Below are positions 23,896 through 32,921 of a stretch of 38,104 nt of DNA, piece after piece. The notes under the pieces were generated by a model. It was given only the letters and a program-made list of their open reading frames with translations, was not told the DNA's origin and did no database searches. Location of the stretch: positions 1 to 38,104 of the forward strand of contig PLYM01000254.1 in NCBI GenBank assembly GCA_003153375.1. Direction: 5' to 3'. The DNA is from Planctomycetaceae bacterium. GTDB taxonomy: Bacteria; Planctomycetota; Planctomycetia; Pirellulales; PALSA-1355. The position numbers and the translations under genes are program-made. Position 1 is the first letter of the stretch; every line of letters starts with the position of its first letter.

Positions 23896-24597
23896 TTGAA
23901 GCCGACCGTGGCCGTACTCTTCAGTGGTGGGCTCGATAGCTCGATTCTGCTGGCACATCTGCTCCGACAGCAGCAGCGTGTGCAGCCGCTGTATGTCGAC
24001 AGCCAACTCCATTGGCAAGGGGCCGAACGCCGCCAGGCCGAGCTGTTCCTGCGGGCCGTCCAGGGTCCCGATCTCGAGCCTCTGGTCGTGCTCAGCCTGC
24101 CGCTGGCCGACCTGTATGCCGACCATTGGAGCGTCACGGGGCGGGGCATTCCCGGCGCGGACGAGGCCGACGAGGAAGTCTATCTGCCGGGCCGCAATCC
24201 GCTGCTGATTGTCAAAACCCACATCTGGTGCCGCTTGCACGGCGTGGCGCAACTCGCCCTGGGCTCGCTCAAGAACAATCCCTTTGCCGACGCCACCGGT
24301 GATTTTTTCCAGGCCTTCGAAGCGGCCATGGATCGGGCCGTGTCAGGGCACGTGCAACTCGTGCGACCGCTGTCGCAATACGACAAGCAGCAAGTGATGC
24401 GACTCGGCACCCACTTGCCGCTGGAGCTCACCTTTTCTTGCCTCAATCCCAGCGACGGACTGCATTGCGGGCGGTGCAACAAATGCGCCGAGCGCCGCGA
24501 GGCGTTCCGCAGTTCCGGACTCACCGATCCGACTTCGTATCGCGCCGCCCCGCGGCCGATCGCCCTCTCAAAGGACCCTGCTCGATGTATCGAGTGA
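23896..24597 (+). CDS. queC: 7-cyano-7-deazaguanine (preQ0) synthase
   Basis: QueC converts 7-carboxy-7-deazaguanine to preQ0 using ATP and ammonia, in the pathway to queuosine-modified tRNA. The 233-aa protein shows the PP-loop SGGLDSS at residues 10-16, the family's PGRNPLLI, and a four-Cys zinc site in FSCLNPSDGLHCGRCNKCAERR. The start is taken as TTG 23896 (MKPTVAVLFSGG), because no ATG fits the family N-terminus; GAGG lies about 11 bases upstream. It overlaps queD by 13 bases, so the pair is coupled. Confidence 0.93.
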   Translation: MKPTVAVLFSGGLDSSILLAHLLRQQQRVQPLYVDSQLHWQGAERRQAELFLRAVQGPDLEPLVVLSLPLADLYADHWSVTGRGIPGADEADEEVYLPGRNPLLIVKTHIWCRLHGVAQLALGSLKNNPFADATGDFFQAFEAAMDRAVSGHVQLVRPLSQYDKQQVMRLGTHLPLELTFSCLNPSDGLHCGRCNKCAERREAFRSSGLTDPTSYRAAPRPIALSKDPARCIE

Positions 24598-24986
24598 CGC
24601 GCGAAATCGACTTCTGCTACGGCCACCGCCTGCTGAACTACGACGGCAAGTGCAAGTACTTGCACGGGCACAACGGCAAGGCCGTGATCACGTTCGAATC
24701 TCCACGGCTCGACGAACGAGGCATGGTGCTCGACTTTTCGGACATCAAGCGCGTGGTGAGCAATTGGATCGACGAGAACCTGGACCATCGCATGATCCTG
24801 CACCGCGACGATCCGGCCCGCGCGGCCTTGGAGAAGCTCGGCGAGCCGGTGTACCTGGTTGAGGTGAACCCCACGGCCGAGAACATCGCCAAGCTGATCT
24901 TCGACTACGCCCACGCCCAGGGTTTTCCGGTCGTGGAGACCGTGCTCTGGGAAACGCCCCGTTGCATGGCAACCTATCGTGCGTAA
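24585..24986 (+). CDS. queD: 6-carboxy-tetrahydropterin synthase
   Basis: QueD makes 6-carboxy-5,6,7,8-tetrahydropterin from 7,8-dihydroneopterin triphosphate, an early step to preQ0. The 133-aa protein has the zinc ligands His14, His27 and His29 (YGHRLLNY and YLHGHNG) and the catalytic Cys23. NPTAENIAKLIFDYA and the ending ETPRCMATY are typical. ATG 24585 lies inside the end of queC and follows AAAGGA by 9 bases. queE is not in the window. Confidence 0.94.
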   Translation: MYRVTREIDFCYGHRLLNYDGKCKYLHGHNGKAVITFESPRLDERGMVLDFSDIKRVVSNWIDENLDHRMILHRDDPARAALEKLGEPVYLVEVNPTAENIAKLIFDYAHAQGFPVVETVLWETPRCMATYRA

Positions 24987-24992
24987 ACGACA

Positions 24993-25032
24993 AACAGTCC
25001 GGGAGGTCCCGAAGGACCTGCACCGGACTGTT
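24993..25032 (+). terminator. Strong two-part hairpin after queD
   Basis: The outer stem AACAGTCCGG/CCGGACTGTT (10 of 10) encloses an inner stem AGGTCC/GGACCT with a CGAA loop. It begins 6 bases after the queD stop and is followed by TTATTCC rather than a long T-run. It very likely ends the queC-queD transcript. Confidence 0.7.
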
Positions 25033-25536
25033 ATTCCCCCCTGGAATAGCGAGGACTCGCGACCGAGCTGTCGCGGCTATGTTTTCGCGCTCTCGGAACT
25101 TTCGTTAAGCGCTGGAGACGTTTGATTGTTGCGCCGACGCTGAATGTATCGGTTGTGACGCCGCATCCACTTTGGAGAATTTTTTCGAAAACCGTCGAGA
25201 GTCGGCCGGCGTCACGGTGCACAGTCCGTATTTCGCCGATGGATAGGCCGCGCGGCCCCACGGTGCGCGCAACGGGCAACACAAACTGCTAGCAACCCCC
25301 TCGCGCCGGAGGGCCTGCAAATTGTTTGATGGTACTCGTCCGCGCGCGGCTTCCGATTCGCGTTGCTAAGGGCGTTCGCTCTAGCGACTTTCGCTCATAA
25401 CTTGTAGCGTTTACGCCGATTTTAAGGGCATAGGCGTCGCGCTGCGCTTGTTGAGCGCGCAGTCGCGGTGCGCGCAAACCGTGTGGAACTTCATGGCTCA
25501 CGCTGCGAATTCACGATCCGCTAAAGGCTCGATTGC
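25033..25536. other. 500-base gene-free region before the TolR/MotB-like pair
   Basis: No frame on either strand looks like a real protein. Only the last about 20 bases hold an AAAGG ribosome site for the gene at 25537. No ExbB/TolQ/MotA-like partner gene is present here. No clear promoter was found. Confidence 0.5.
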
Positions 25537-27813
25537 ATGAGAAAGCGCAAGCGCGTGCAATCGGGCAGCGGCGTCCAGATGTTTCCCTTTCTGGATGCCC
25601 TGATCTGCACCATGGGCGCACTGCTGGTGCTGCTCCATGCCTTTGCGCGCCACGGCCAGGTCGAGGCCGTCAAGAAAGCCGAATCGCAAGTCACCAGCTC
25701 GGGCGACGTGCAAGCCGATCGCGAAGAGTTAGAGTGGCGCATCAACCAACTGAAAGAAGTGCGCGCCAAGGCCGAGGCCAACCTGGGCGAGGAGCGCCAG
25801 CGATTGAGCCACGTCGAAGACCATGAGCGGCGGCTGCGCGAGCAGTTCGAAAAACTGCGCATCGCCGCCGAGGAACTCGAACGTCACGGTAAGCAGACCG
25901 GCGAGCAGGATCAGAAATCGCTGGCCGAGCTGGCGCAAGCCACGTCGAAGTTGAGCGAAGCCAAGGCGGCCGTCACCGATTCGAAACGGCTGGCCGAGCA
26001 GAAGGCCGCGACCTACTCGGTGGTTCCCTACGAGGGGCCCAACTCCACGCGTCGCCGGCCGATCTATATCGAATGCCGGGCCGATTGCGTGGTGCTGCAA
26101 CCCGAGGGAGTGGAACTGCCTCCCGATTGCTTCATCGGCTTCATGGGTCCCGGCAATCCGCTGGCCTCGGCGCTGCGCGGCGTCACCGAGTATTACGCCC
26201 GGCAATCGACCGACGGCAAACCGCCCAGCGAGCCCTATCCGCTCTTGCTGGTCCGGCCCGAGGGAATCGGCGCGTACTATGCGGCCCGCGGCGCGCTCGA
26301 CTCCTGGGGCACCGAATTCGGCTACGAGCTGATCGGCGAGGATTGGAAGCTCGACTTTCCGGCGGCCGATCCGCGGCTGGCCGAGATCGCGAAACAAGTC
26401 GTCGCCGAAGCCCGCGTGCGGCAGCGCGATTACGTGATGAGCATGGCACAAATGTCGAAAAACAATCGGCCCCGCGCCACGTACCATGCCAACTCGCGTG
26501 GCGGCTTCACGGCCGAACGCGGCGGAGGCGGCAGTGGTCGCGGCACTGGCACCGACGGCCGCGGCCCCGGCGGCTGGGACTCCCTGGGCTCCAACTGGGC
26601 CAACGGCGAGGGCGCCGGCGCAGGCTCCGCGGCGAACGGCGTCGGCGGCACAGGCGCCGGAGGCACCACGCTGGGCGGCGGTGGCGGCGGCGGCGATCGA
26701 CTGTTCGGCAGCAGCGGCGGCGGTGGACTCGATGGCAAGGTGGGTGCCGGCGGTGCCGGTCTCGGCGGACAAGGCGGACAATTTGCCAACGGTGGCACGG
26801 GTCCGTTATCAGGCAGTGCCGGCGGCCGTGGTGGCACACTTGCCGGCACTGGCGGCGGACCTGATCTGGCCGGCGGCCCCGGGGGATCGCCTGGCAACGG
26901 CGGCGACTCGTCGAATCCGGGCGGTGCGAGTGCAGCCGGCATGGGGCCCTATGGCTCCGGGCCCTACGGTTCCAACGCCAGCGCGAGCGCCGGCGGCGCC
27001 AACGGCTCGGGCACGGACGGCTCGGGCCGTTATACCACGGGCCCCAGCGCCTCGCAGGCCGATCAGATGGCAGGCAACTCGCGCTATGGCAGCACCGGCG
27101 GTGCCGGGGGCGGTCAAGGCGACGGCGCCTCGGGCGGAACTGGCAATGCACCTTCGAGCGGCTCGCAACGCGGAACCGACGGCCAGCAAAATGGCTCGGG
27201 CAATCAAAGCGCCGGCAGCACCACCAAGACTTATGGCAGTCAAGGTGGCCGCGACACGCAGGGCGCAGTGGGCCAGGCCGGCTCCGGCGCCGCCGGCAGT
27301 GGTGGCTCGTCAGGCAGCGGCTCGCCCGGCGGAGGTTCGTCGGGCGGCAGTTCCTCGCCGATCTCGGCAGGTTCCCCGGCGCCGAACTTCGACTCCTCGC
27401 CGCTGTCGAAGACGCAGAGCATGGCCAAGTCGCGCGGACGCGACTGGGGTCTGCCCGACGCGAGTCCCGCCGCCGCGGCCGCCACGCGGCCGATCCTGGT
27501 CGAGTGCCACAACGACCGCCTGGTGATCATTCCCGAAAGCCGCAACCAATTGCCGAAGGAAGTTCGCCTGGGCCCGCAGGCGCAGGAATCGATGGACGAA
27601 TTTGTTTCCGGCGTGTGGCAACACATGAAGGGCTGGGGCATGGCCGGCAAGAACCTCTATTGGCGGCCCACGCTGGTGATGGACGTCAAGCCGGGCGCGG
27701 CCGACCGCTATGCCGAGGTCAAATCGCTGCTCGCCGACAGCGGCCTCGATGTCCACGAACGCCGCGCCCAAGTCGCCACGCCGCCGGCCACTCAAAAACC
27801 CACTCGCCGATAA
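25537..27813 (+). CDS. TolR/ExbD/MotB-like anchored protein with duplicated domain and Gly-rich linker
   Basis: The 758-aa protein begins with a basic tail, then one membrane helix MFPFLDALICTMGALLVLLHAF (about residues 15-36) with Asp20 placed as in TolR/ExbD (PFxDxxxxLLxxF). Residues about 40-165 are coiled coil. A folded domain (about 175-300) opens RRPIYIECRADCVVLQPEG and includes PLLLVRPEGIGAYYAARGAL. Residues about 330-635 are an extremely Gly/Ser/Ala-rich linker. A second domain (about 648-745) opens TRPILVECHNDRLVIIPES, closely resembling the first. The protein would be periplasmic apart from its tail. It precedes the related gene at 27829 by 15 bases. The ion-channel partner (ExbB/MotA type) is not in the window. 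Function unknown. Confidence 0.8.
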   Translation: MRKRKRVQSGSGVQMFPFLDALICTMGALLVLLHAFARHGQVEAVKKAESQVTSSGDVQADREELEWRINQLKEVRAKAEANLGEERQRLSHVEDHERRLREQFEKLRIAAEELERHGKQTGEQDQKSLAELAQATSKLSEAKAAVTDSKRLAEQKAATYSVVPYEGPNSTRRRPIYIECRADCVVLQPEGVELPPDCFIGFMGPGNPLASALRGVTEYYARQSTDGKPPSEPYPLLLVRPEGIGAYYAARGALDSWGTEFGYELIGEDWKLDFPAADPRLAEIAKQVVAEARVRQRDYVMSMAQMSKNNRPRATYHANSRGGFTAERGGGGSGRGTGTDGRGPGGWDSLGSNWANGEGAGAGSAANGVGGTGAGGTTLGGGGGGGDRLFGSSGGGGLDGKVGAGGAGLGGQGGQFANGGTGPLSGSAGGRGGTLAGTGGGPDLAGGPGGSPGNGGDSSNPGGASAAGMGPYGSGPYGSNASASAGGANGSGTDGSGRYTTGPSASQADQMAGNSRYGSTGGAGGGQGDGASGGTGNAPSSGSQRGTDGQQNGSGNQSAGSTTKTYGSQGGRDTQGAVGQAGSGAAGSGGSSGSGSPGGGSSGGSSSPISAGSPAPNFDSSPLSKTQSMAKSRGRDWGLPDASPAAAAATRPILVECHNDRLVIIPESRNQLPKEVRLGPQAQESMDEFVSGVWQHMKGWGMAGKNLYWRPTLVMDVKPGAADRYAEVKSLLADSGLDVHERRAQVATPPATQKPTRR

Positions 27814-27828
27814 CCCTGGATCGCTCGC

Positions 27829-28806
27829 ATGGCCAGCTCCGAAGCCGAACATGATGACGAAGGGATCAACTCCTTTCTGGACGTGATCTCGAACTTCGTC
27901 GGCATCTTGATCATTCTCGTAATGGTCGTGGGCGAGCGCGCCAAGAACTTTCCGCTGGGGCTGGTGTCGCAATCGCCGGCCGTCGAGCAATTGGAATCCA
28001 CCCGGGCCGAGGCCGAGGCGCTGGAACGGGGTATTCACGAAATCGAAGACCAGCGGGCCACGGTCGAACGCGAGCTGGCCGCTCGCTCGGCCGAGCGCAA
28101 CCAGGTGAGCACCGTGGTGATGGCGGTTGAACGCGACATCGCGGCGCGGCGCACCGCGCTCGACGAAAAATCGCGTCATCGCTACGACGTCGAGCGCGAT
28201 CTGGCCCTGGCCCGCGACGAGCTGAAACGCCTCGAAGACCAGCTCAAGGCCAAGGAAACGGTGGTCGTGCCCGATGCGATCAAGATCGAGAACTTTCCCA
28301 CGCCGCTCAGCAAGACGGTCGACGGCAAAGAGGCCCATTTCCAGATCATCGGCGGACGCATCGTCTTCGTGCCGCTCGATAATCTCGTCGAACAACTGCG
28401 CGACGTGCTGCGCGAGCACGCCTGGAAATCGACGGAACAGGGAGATGTGAACGATACGCTGGGGCCCGTGGGCGGGTTTCGGCTGCGTTATAGCATCGTG
28501 CGGCACGACACGCCGCGGGGGGCCTTCATGCAAGTGGCCCACTGCGACGTGCTGGCTTCTTCGTCCCAACTCGGCGAGCCGATGAACGTGGCCCTGGCCC
28601 CGCGGTCGAAGCTGCGCGACAAGCTCGAGATGCTGCCGCCCCGCCTGTACACGATCACGGTCTGGACTTATCCCGATAGCTTTGCCGAATACCGCGCGCT
28701 CAAGAAGGAGCTGTACGGCATGGGCTACTCCGTGGCGGCCCGCCCGCTGATGCACGGCATGCCGATCGGTCTCTCACCGAACGGCACCAAGTCGTCGTCG
28801 GAATAG
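27829..28806 (+). CDS. Second TolR/ExbD/MotB-like anchored protein
   Basis: The 325-aa protein starts with an acidic tail, then a membrane helix INSFLDVISNFVGILIILVMVVG with Asp18 at its cytoplasmic end, as in MotB/ExbD/TolR. A coiled coil covers about residues 45-145. The C-terminal domain has FQIIGGRIVFVPLDNLVEQL and, near the end, RLYTITVWTYPDSFAEYRALKKELYGMGYSVAARPL. These parallel the 'EC..D..V..P' and 'RP..(x)..Y..v+..L...G' segments of the upstream protein. The two proteins probably work together as the peptidoglycan- or partner-facing half of a motor (inference). fliN follows after about 340 bases. Confidence 0.8.
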   Translation: MASSEAEHDDEGINSFLDVISNFVGILIILVMVVGERAKNFPLGLVSQSPAVEQLESTRAEAEALERGIHEIEDQRATVERELAARSAERNQVSTVVMAVERDIAARRTALDEKSRHRYDVERDLALARDELKRLEDQLKAKETVVVPDAIKIENFPTPLSKTVDGKEAHFQIIGGRIVFVPLDNLVEQLRDVLREHAWKSTEQGDVNDTLGPVGGFRLRYSIVRHDTPRGAFMQVAHCDVLASSSQLGEPMNVALAPRSKLRDKLEMLPPRLYTITVWTYPDSFAEYRALKKELYGMGYSVAARPLMHGMPIGLSPNGTKSSSE

Positions 28807-29149
28807 CCGCTAGCGGCCCGCTGGCGGCACGGTCCGCCTGCACGTCGTGTACGCTGCCTGGCGGACTTCTCGCCCCCTCAATCGGCCCGCTAGCAAGACA
28901 GCGAGGCTTCTGGCGTTGCTGTCGATTCGCGGTTTGGCCGTCGAGTTGACATTGCTTCGGATGCCAATTTTTAGGACAGTTCGCCCCGTTCCCAAGTCCC
29001 TTGGCACTTCACCTCTCCAAGGGATGTTCCGCGAAGCGAGTTCTCGTTGATCTGAAGCATGACCGCCACGGCCAGTCCGCGGCCTGCGCGTGCGCCGGAA
29101 ACAAGCCGGTAACGCGTGGAGCCTCGAGCGCGCTTGCGGCGGGTAGGAA
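28807..29149. other. Spacer between the anchored-protein pair and fliN
   Basis: No gene is seen in these 343 bases. It starts with GCCGCTAGCGGC, a 12-bp palindrome directly after the stop, which may help end the upstream transcript. It also carries the candidate fliN promoter at 28946-28974. Confidence 0.5.
28946..28974 (+). promoter_or_regulatory. Candidate promoter of the fliN-flhB block
   Basis: A perfect TTGACA (28946-28951) is followed after 17 bases by TTTTAG (28969-28974, a weak -10). The area is AT-rich relative to its surroundings. It lies about 175 bases upstream of fliN. Confidence 0.45.
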
Positions 29150-29686
29150 ATGGACTCCATGACCGACAAACCCCGGTCACCATCGTCAGATTTGCAATTG
29201 CGCATCGATCCGCCCGCGCGGCCGCTGCGCGGTGGCGCGATGCCGCAACCGGCCCATCCGCGCAGAGCCGCATCGGAAATCGACGATCTGCTCACGCAGA
29301 CCGAGCGGGCGCTGGCGGCCGCCGGCACCGAGACCGCCACCTCGAGCGCGCCGCCGGTCACGGCCTATCAACTGGACGAATTCACCGCCGCGCCCACGGT
29401 GGGCGATCCGCACGCGCTCGAGCGTATTCGCGATGTGGAACTCGACCTGAAGATCGAGCTGGGCCGCACCCAGATGGCGCTCGAGGACGTGCTCAAACTG
29501 CGATCAGGCTCGATCGTGCCGCTCGACAAGTTGGCCGGCGACCCGGTCGACATCGTCGTCAACGGCAGGCTGGTCGCGCGTGGCGAAGTGCTGGTGCTGA
29601 ATGACAACTTTTGCGTGCGCGTGCTGGAACTGCTCGGCGAAAAGGGCGACCCGTCCGCGGCCAGCATGCTGCAAACCGACTCTTAA
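29150..29686 (+). CDS. fliN: Flagellar C-ring protein FliN
   Basis: FliN forms the lower C ring and helps dock export substrates. The 178-aa protein has a long Ala/Pro-rich N-terminal part and a complete SpoA domain at about residues 95-170. The domain includes [42 protein letters not shown] and [21 protein letters not shown]. The start may be ATG 29150 or ATG 29159; the AGGA is better placed for the latter. The usual upstream neighbours fliL and fliM are absent; the TolR/MotB-like pair occupies that place. Confidence 0.93.
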   Translation: MDSMTDKPRSPSSDLQLRIDPPARPLRGGAMPQPAHPRRAASEIDDLLTQTERALAAAGTETATSSAPPVTAYQLDEFTAAPTVGDPHALERIRDVELDLKIELGRTQMALEDVLKLRSGSIVPLDKLAGDPVDIVVNGRLVARGEVLVLNDNFCVRVLELLGEKGDPSAASMLQTDS

Positions 29687-29751
29687 ATCACCGTCGGCCA
29701 ACGGGCCGGAGCCTTTCAAGACAATTTCCCGTTATTACCAAGAGGCCAATC

Positions 29752-30798
29752 ATGGCACGTTCGATTCAAGTGAGCCGGCTGCCCGGGCTGTGGACCATTC
29801 CCGCGGCCTGCTGCATCCTGGCCTTCGGCCATTTCGCCGCACGGGCCGACTATCCCGACTACGCCCCCGCTCCGCCGGCCGCTGCCGACCGCGAGCAGCA
29901 GCCCGCGGCCTATGCCGACGAGCAAACGCCCAGCGGCCCCGCCGACTTGCGCGAGCCGGTCGACCGCTACCCTCGGGCACAGATTCAGTTGCCCAACGAG
30001 CTGCGACCGCACGTGCAACCGCGCGTACAGGTGCCGCCGATGAACGCCACGCTCCCCAGCGCGCCGCCCGCGACGACAGCGCCACCAACCGCGGCCGAAA
30101 ACTCCATCAGCCCGCGTCCTCTGCCGGTCCGCTTTCAACCGGTTGATTACCAGGCGCCCGTCACGGCGCAGCCGACCGGCGAAACGGAGCAACCCTCCGA
30201 TCCGCAAGTTGCCACGGAGATTCCGCCCGCCGCCCAGTTGAATGGAACGCCCACGAGTCCGCAGATCATCGAGAACGCACTCGAACCGCAGCCGGCGATT
30301 CCGTTGGTTCCGCAGTTACCCCCCGCACGCTCAGGCTTTCGCGGCAGCGACTTGCCGCCGTGGGCTGCCGGCGCCGGCAGCCTGGGAATCGTGCTGGGCT
30401 TGTTCCTGGTGTTGGCCTGGGTGATGCGTCGCGGCATGCCCAAGAACGTCACCTTGCTGCCGCGCGAGGCGGTCGAGGTGCTGGGGCGAGCACCGCTCGT
30501 CGGTCGCGAGCACGTTTACCTGGTCCGCTGCGCCAACAAGATGCTGCTGGTTTCGCACTCGGCTGGCAAGTTGGAAACGCTGACCGAAATCACCGACGCC
30601 GCCGAGGTCGATCGGTTGGCCGGCATGTGCCAGCAAATGAATCCGCACAGCGTCACGGCCTCCTTCCGCCAGGTGTTTCAACAGTTCGGCAACACGCCCG
30701 CCGTGCGAGGCTATCCGGCCCGTCGGCCGGCCGACGAGATGGAATTCTCTGACATGGAAGACGTCGGCAACTATTCGATGCGGGAGATGCGCAGCTGA
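29752..30798 (+). CDS. fliO: Flagellar biosynthesis protein FliO with extended periplasmic part
   Basis: FliO helps assemble the FliP ring of the export gate. ATG 29752 follows AGAGG by about 7 bases, giving 348 aa. An N-terminal signal-like helix ([19 protein letters not shown]) is followed by about 170 residues of Pro/Ala/Gln-rich sequence. A membrane helix (about 207-226, [19 protein letters not shown]) and the FliO domain come next, with [45 protein letters not shown]. It is much longer than typical FliO (100-200 aa) because of the disordered linker. It ends one base before fliP starts. Confidence 0.88.
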   Translation: MARSIQVSRLPGLWTIPAACCILAFGHFAARADYPDYAPAPPAAADREQQPAAYADEQTPSGPADLREPVDRYPRAQIQLPNELRPHVQPRVQVPPMNATLPSAPPATTAPPTAAENSISPRPLPVRFQPVDYQAPVTAQPTGETEQPSDPQVATEIPPAAQLNGTPTSPQIIENALEPQPAIPLVPQLPPARSGFRGSDLPPWAAGAGSLGIVLGLFLVLAWVMRRGMPKNVTLLPREAVEVLGRAPLVGREHVYLVRCANKMLLVSHSAGKLETLTEITDAAEVDRLAGMCQQMNPHSVTASFRQVFQQFGNTPAVRGYPARRPADEMEFSDMEDVGNYSMREMRS

Positions 30799-30799
30799 G

Positions 30800-31786
30800 A
30801 TGAACGTTTCTCGGGCTGACGAATTCGCACCGGCTGACTCCGCACGCCCCATCGTGTGGCAGGACGATCGCTCCGCGCCCACGCCCCGGGGCGGCCCACG
30901 GCCGGCCGGCTTGCGGCGCGTGGCCCTGCTGGCGACGATGGCCCTGATGCTCAGCCTGCTGGCGGCGCCCTGGGCGCTGGCCGACAACTCGGTCGGCACG
31001 ATTCCGCCAATCACCAATGCCTCACCGGTCACGACTGCGTCTCCGGTCACCCCGGCCCCCCCCACCGCCAATGCCCCGCCGATCGAACTGCCCGGCGGAC
31101 TGGGCAATCCCGAACGTTGGACGAGTCCCGAGGGTCTCTCGTCAGCGCTCGAGGTCATGCTGCTGCTGACCGTGATCAGCCTGGCGCCTGCGGTGCTGAT
31201 GATGACGACCTGCTTCGTGCGGATCGTGGTCGTGTTGGGCCTGTTGCGTCAGGCTTTGGGCACGCAGCAGTTGCCACCCAGCCAGGTGATGACTTCGATC
31301 GCACTGTTCATGACGCTGTTCATCATGTCGCCTGTCTGGACGCGAGTTTATTCGGATGCCATCAAGCCCTACACCGCCCACGAGATGTCGCTCGAGCAGG
31401 CCTGGGATTCCGGCGTCAAGCCCGTGCGGCAGTTCATGAGCGCTCAGATTAACCGCACCGGCAACAGCAACGACGTGTGGCTGTTCTACAAGTATCTGCC
31501 CAAGGACACTCCGGCGCCGAACAGCTATGACGACGTGCCGCTGCAAGTGCTGCTGCCGGCGTTCATGCTGAGCGAATTGAAGACGTCGTTCCTGATCGGC
31601 TTTCAGATTTATCTGCCGTTTTTAATCGTCGACCTGGTGATCGCCAGCGTCACGATTTCGATGGGCATGCTGATGCTGCCGCCGGTGCTAATCTCGCTCC
31701 CCTTCAAATTGCTGTTGTTCGTGCTCGTCGACGGCTGGCACCTGGTGGTCGGCATGCTGATGGATAGTTTTCAAACGTTCTCCTGA
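30800..31786 (+). CDS. fliP: Flagellar export gate protein FliP
   Basis: FliP forms the core pentameric ring of the export gate. The 328-aa protein has an added basic N-terminal tail and a signal-like helix ([21 protein letters not shown]). The canonical core includes [78 protein letters not shown], and the end [24 protein letters not shown] 30800 follows the fliO stop by one base, so translation is coupled. Confidence 0.97.
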   Translation: MNVSRADEFAPADSARPIVWQDDRSAPTPRGGPRPAGLRRVALLATMALMLSLLAAPWALADNSVGTIPPITNASPVTTASPVTPAPPTANAPPIELPGGLGNPERWTSPEGLSSALEVMLLLTVISLAPAVLMMTTCFVRIVVVLGLLRQALGTQQLPPSQVMTSIALFMTLFIMSPVWTRVYSDAIKPYTAHEMSLEQAWDSGVKPVRQFMSAQINRTGNSNDVWLFYKYLPKDTPAPNSYDDVPLQVLLPAFMLSELKTSFLIGFQIYLPFLIVDLVIASVTISMGMLMLPPVLISLPFKLLLFVLVDGWHLVVGMLMDSFQTFS

Positions 31787-31788
31787 AG

Positions 31789-32091
31789 ATGGCGTCCAAA
31801 GAAACCCTTGCGCGCATCGCTCACATGAATCCACAAGAAGCCGTTGACCTGGGACGCGAAGCCTTGCAGATGGCACTGGTGATCGGCGCGCCCGTCTTGA
31901 TCTCAGGCCTGGTCGTGGGCCTGGCCGTGGGGCTGTTGCAGGCGATCACGCAGGTGCAGGAGCAGACCGTTTCGTTCGTGCCCAAGCTCGTGGCCATGGT
32001 GTTGGTCGTGAGCCTGATGTTGCCGTGGCTGATCGGTCAGATGGTCAGCTATGCGCACGATTTGATCACCAACATTCCCAACACGTTGTAA
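31789..32091 (+). CDS. fliQ: Flagellar export gate protein FliQ
   Basis: FliQ is a two-helix subunit wrapped around the FliP-FliR gate. The core MNPQEAVDLGREALQMALVIGAPVLISG and LLQAITQVQEQTVSFVPKLVAMVLV is canonical. The ATG at 31789 is 2 bases after the fliP stop and gives 100 aa. An ATG at 31828 gives 87 aa and matches the normal family start (MxPExV), so the true start may be either. Confidence 0.95.
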   Translation: MASKETLARIAHMNPQEAVDLGREALQMALVIGAPVLISGLVVGLAVGLLQAITQVQEQTVSFVPKLVAMVLVVSLMLPWLIGQMVSYAHDLITNIPNTL

Positions 32092-32103
32092 ACGGAGCCG
32101 GCC

Positions 32104-32877
32104 GTGGATAGCGCGTTCGCCGTTCAGCACCTGCTCACCTTCGTGCTCGTTGCCACGCGCGTTTCGACGCTGGTGGCGATCGCTCCGATCTTTGGCCCGG
32201 CCTCGGTGCCGCTGCGCGTCCGCGGTCTGGTGGCCGTGGCCCTGTCGCTGTTGATCGCGCCGTTGGAGTTCGCCCACAGTTCGCCGCGGCCGGCCAATTT
32301 GATCGACTTTTTGGTGCTGATCGGTGCCGAAGCCCTGGTCGGACTGACGCTGGGGCTGGGGATCCTGATCTTGTTTTCGTCCATGCAGGTCGCCGGGCAA
32401 ATCATCAGCCAGATGAGCGGTCTGCAACTGGCCGACGCCTACGACCCCGGCTTCGACGCCAGCGTTCCGGTCCTGTCGCAACTGATGTTTTATGTGGCGC
32501 TGGCCGTATTCGTCATCATCGGCGGGCATCGACTGGTGATGGAGGCCTTGCTCGATACCTTCGTCTGTCTGCCGGCAGGTCACGCCAGCGCTTCACCAGG
32601 AGTGCTGGCCGCGATGACGGGGCTCTTGGCCGAAAGTTTCATCTTGGGAATCCGCGCCGCGGCGCCCGTCATGGTGGCCCTGCTGTTGGCCACGCTGATC
32701 GTGGGCCTGGTAGGACGCACCCTGCCGCAGTTGAATGTAATGGCGCTGGGTTTCAGCGTCGGCGCGCTGGTCCTGATCGTCACCCTGAGCGTCTCACTCG
32801 GCGCCGCCGCCTGGATCTTTCAGGCCCAAGTCGACCCCGTTCTGCAAACCGTCATGGCGGCGCTGAAACCGCAATAA
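32104..32877 (+). CDS. fliR: Flagellar export gate protein FliR
   Basis: FliR completes the export gate. The 257-aa protein has about six hydrophobic helices and family segments including RVSTLVAIAPIFGPASVPLRVRGLVAVALS, LGILILFSSMQVAGQIISQMSGLQLADAYDP and NVMALGFSVGALVL. The start is GTG 32104, preceded by GGAG 7 bases upstream; no ATG fits. It lies 12 bases after fliQ and 44 bases before flhB. Confidence 0.96.
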   Translation: MDSAFAVQHLLTFVLVATRVSTLVAIAPIFGPASVPLRVRGLVAVALSLLIAPLEFAHSSPRPANLIDFLVLIGAEALVGLTLGLGILILFSSMQVAGQIISQMSGLQLADAYDPGFDASVPVLSQLMFYVALAVFVIIGGHRLVMEALLDTFVCLPAGHASASPGVLAAMTGLLAESFILGIRAAAPVMVALLLATLIVGLVGRTLPQLNVMALGFSVGALVLIVTLSVSLGAAAWIFQAQVDPVLQTVMAALKPQ

Positions 32878-32921
32878 ACTGGCAACGCCCCACAAGCTGA
32901 TCGCGAACTGGTGGCTCATCC

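Noticed and set aside
27806-27813. Exact sigma-28 -10 sequence GCCGATAA
   Set aside because: It coincides with the last codons and stop of a gene, and no TAAA -35 lies 15 bases upstream; probably chance.
28810-29361. 183-aa minus-strand frame overlapping fliN
   Set aside because: It overlaps fliN and its promoter region and has no recognisable features.
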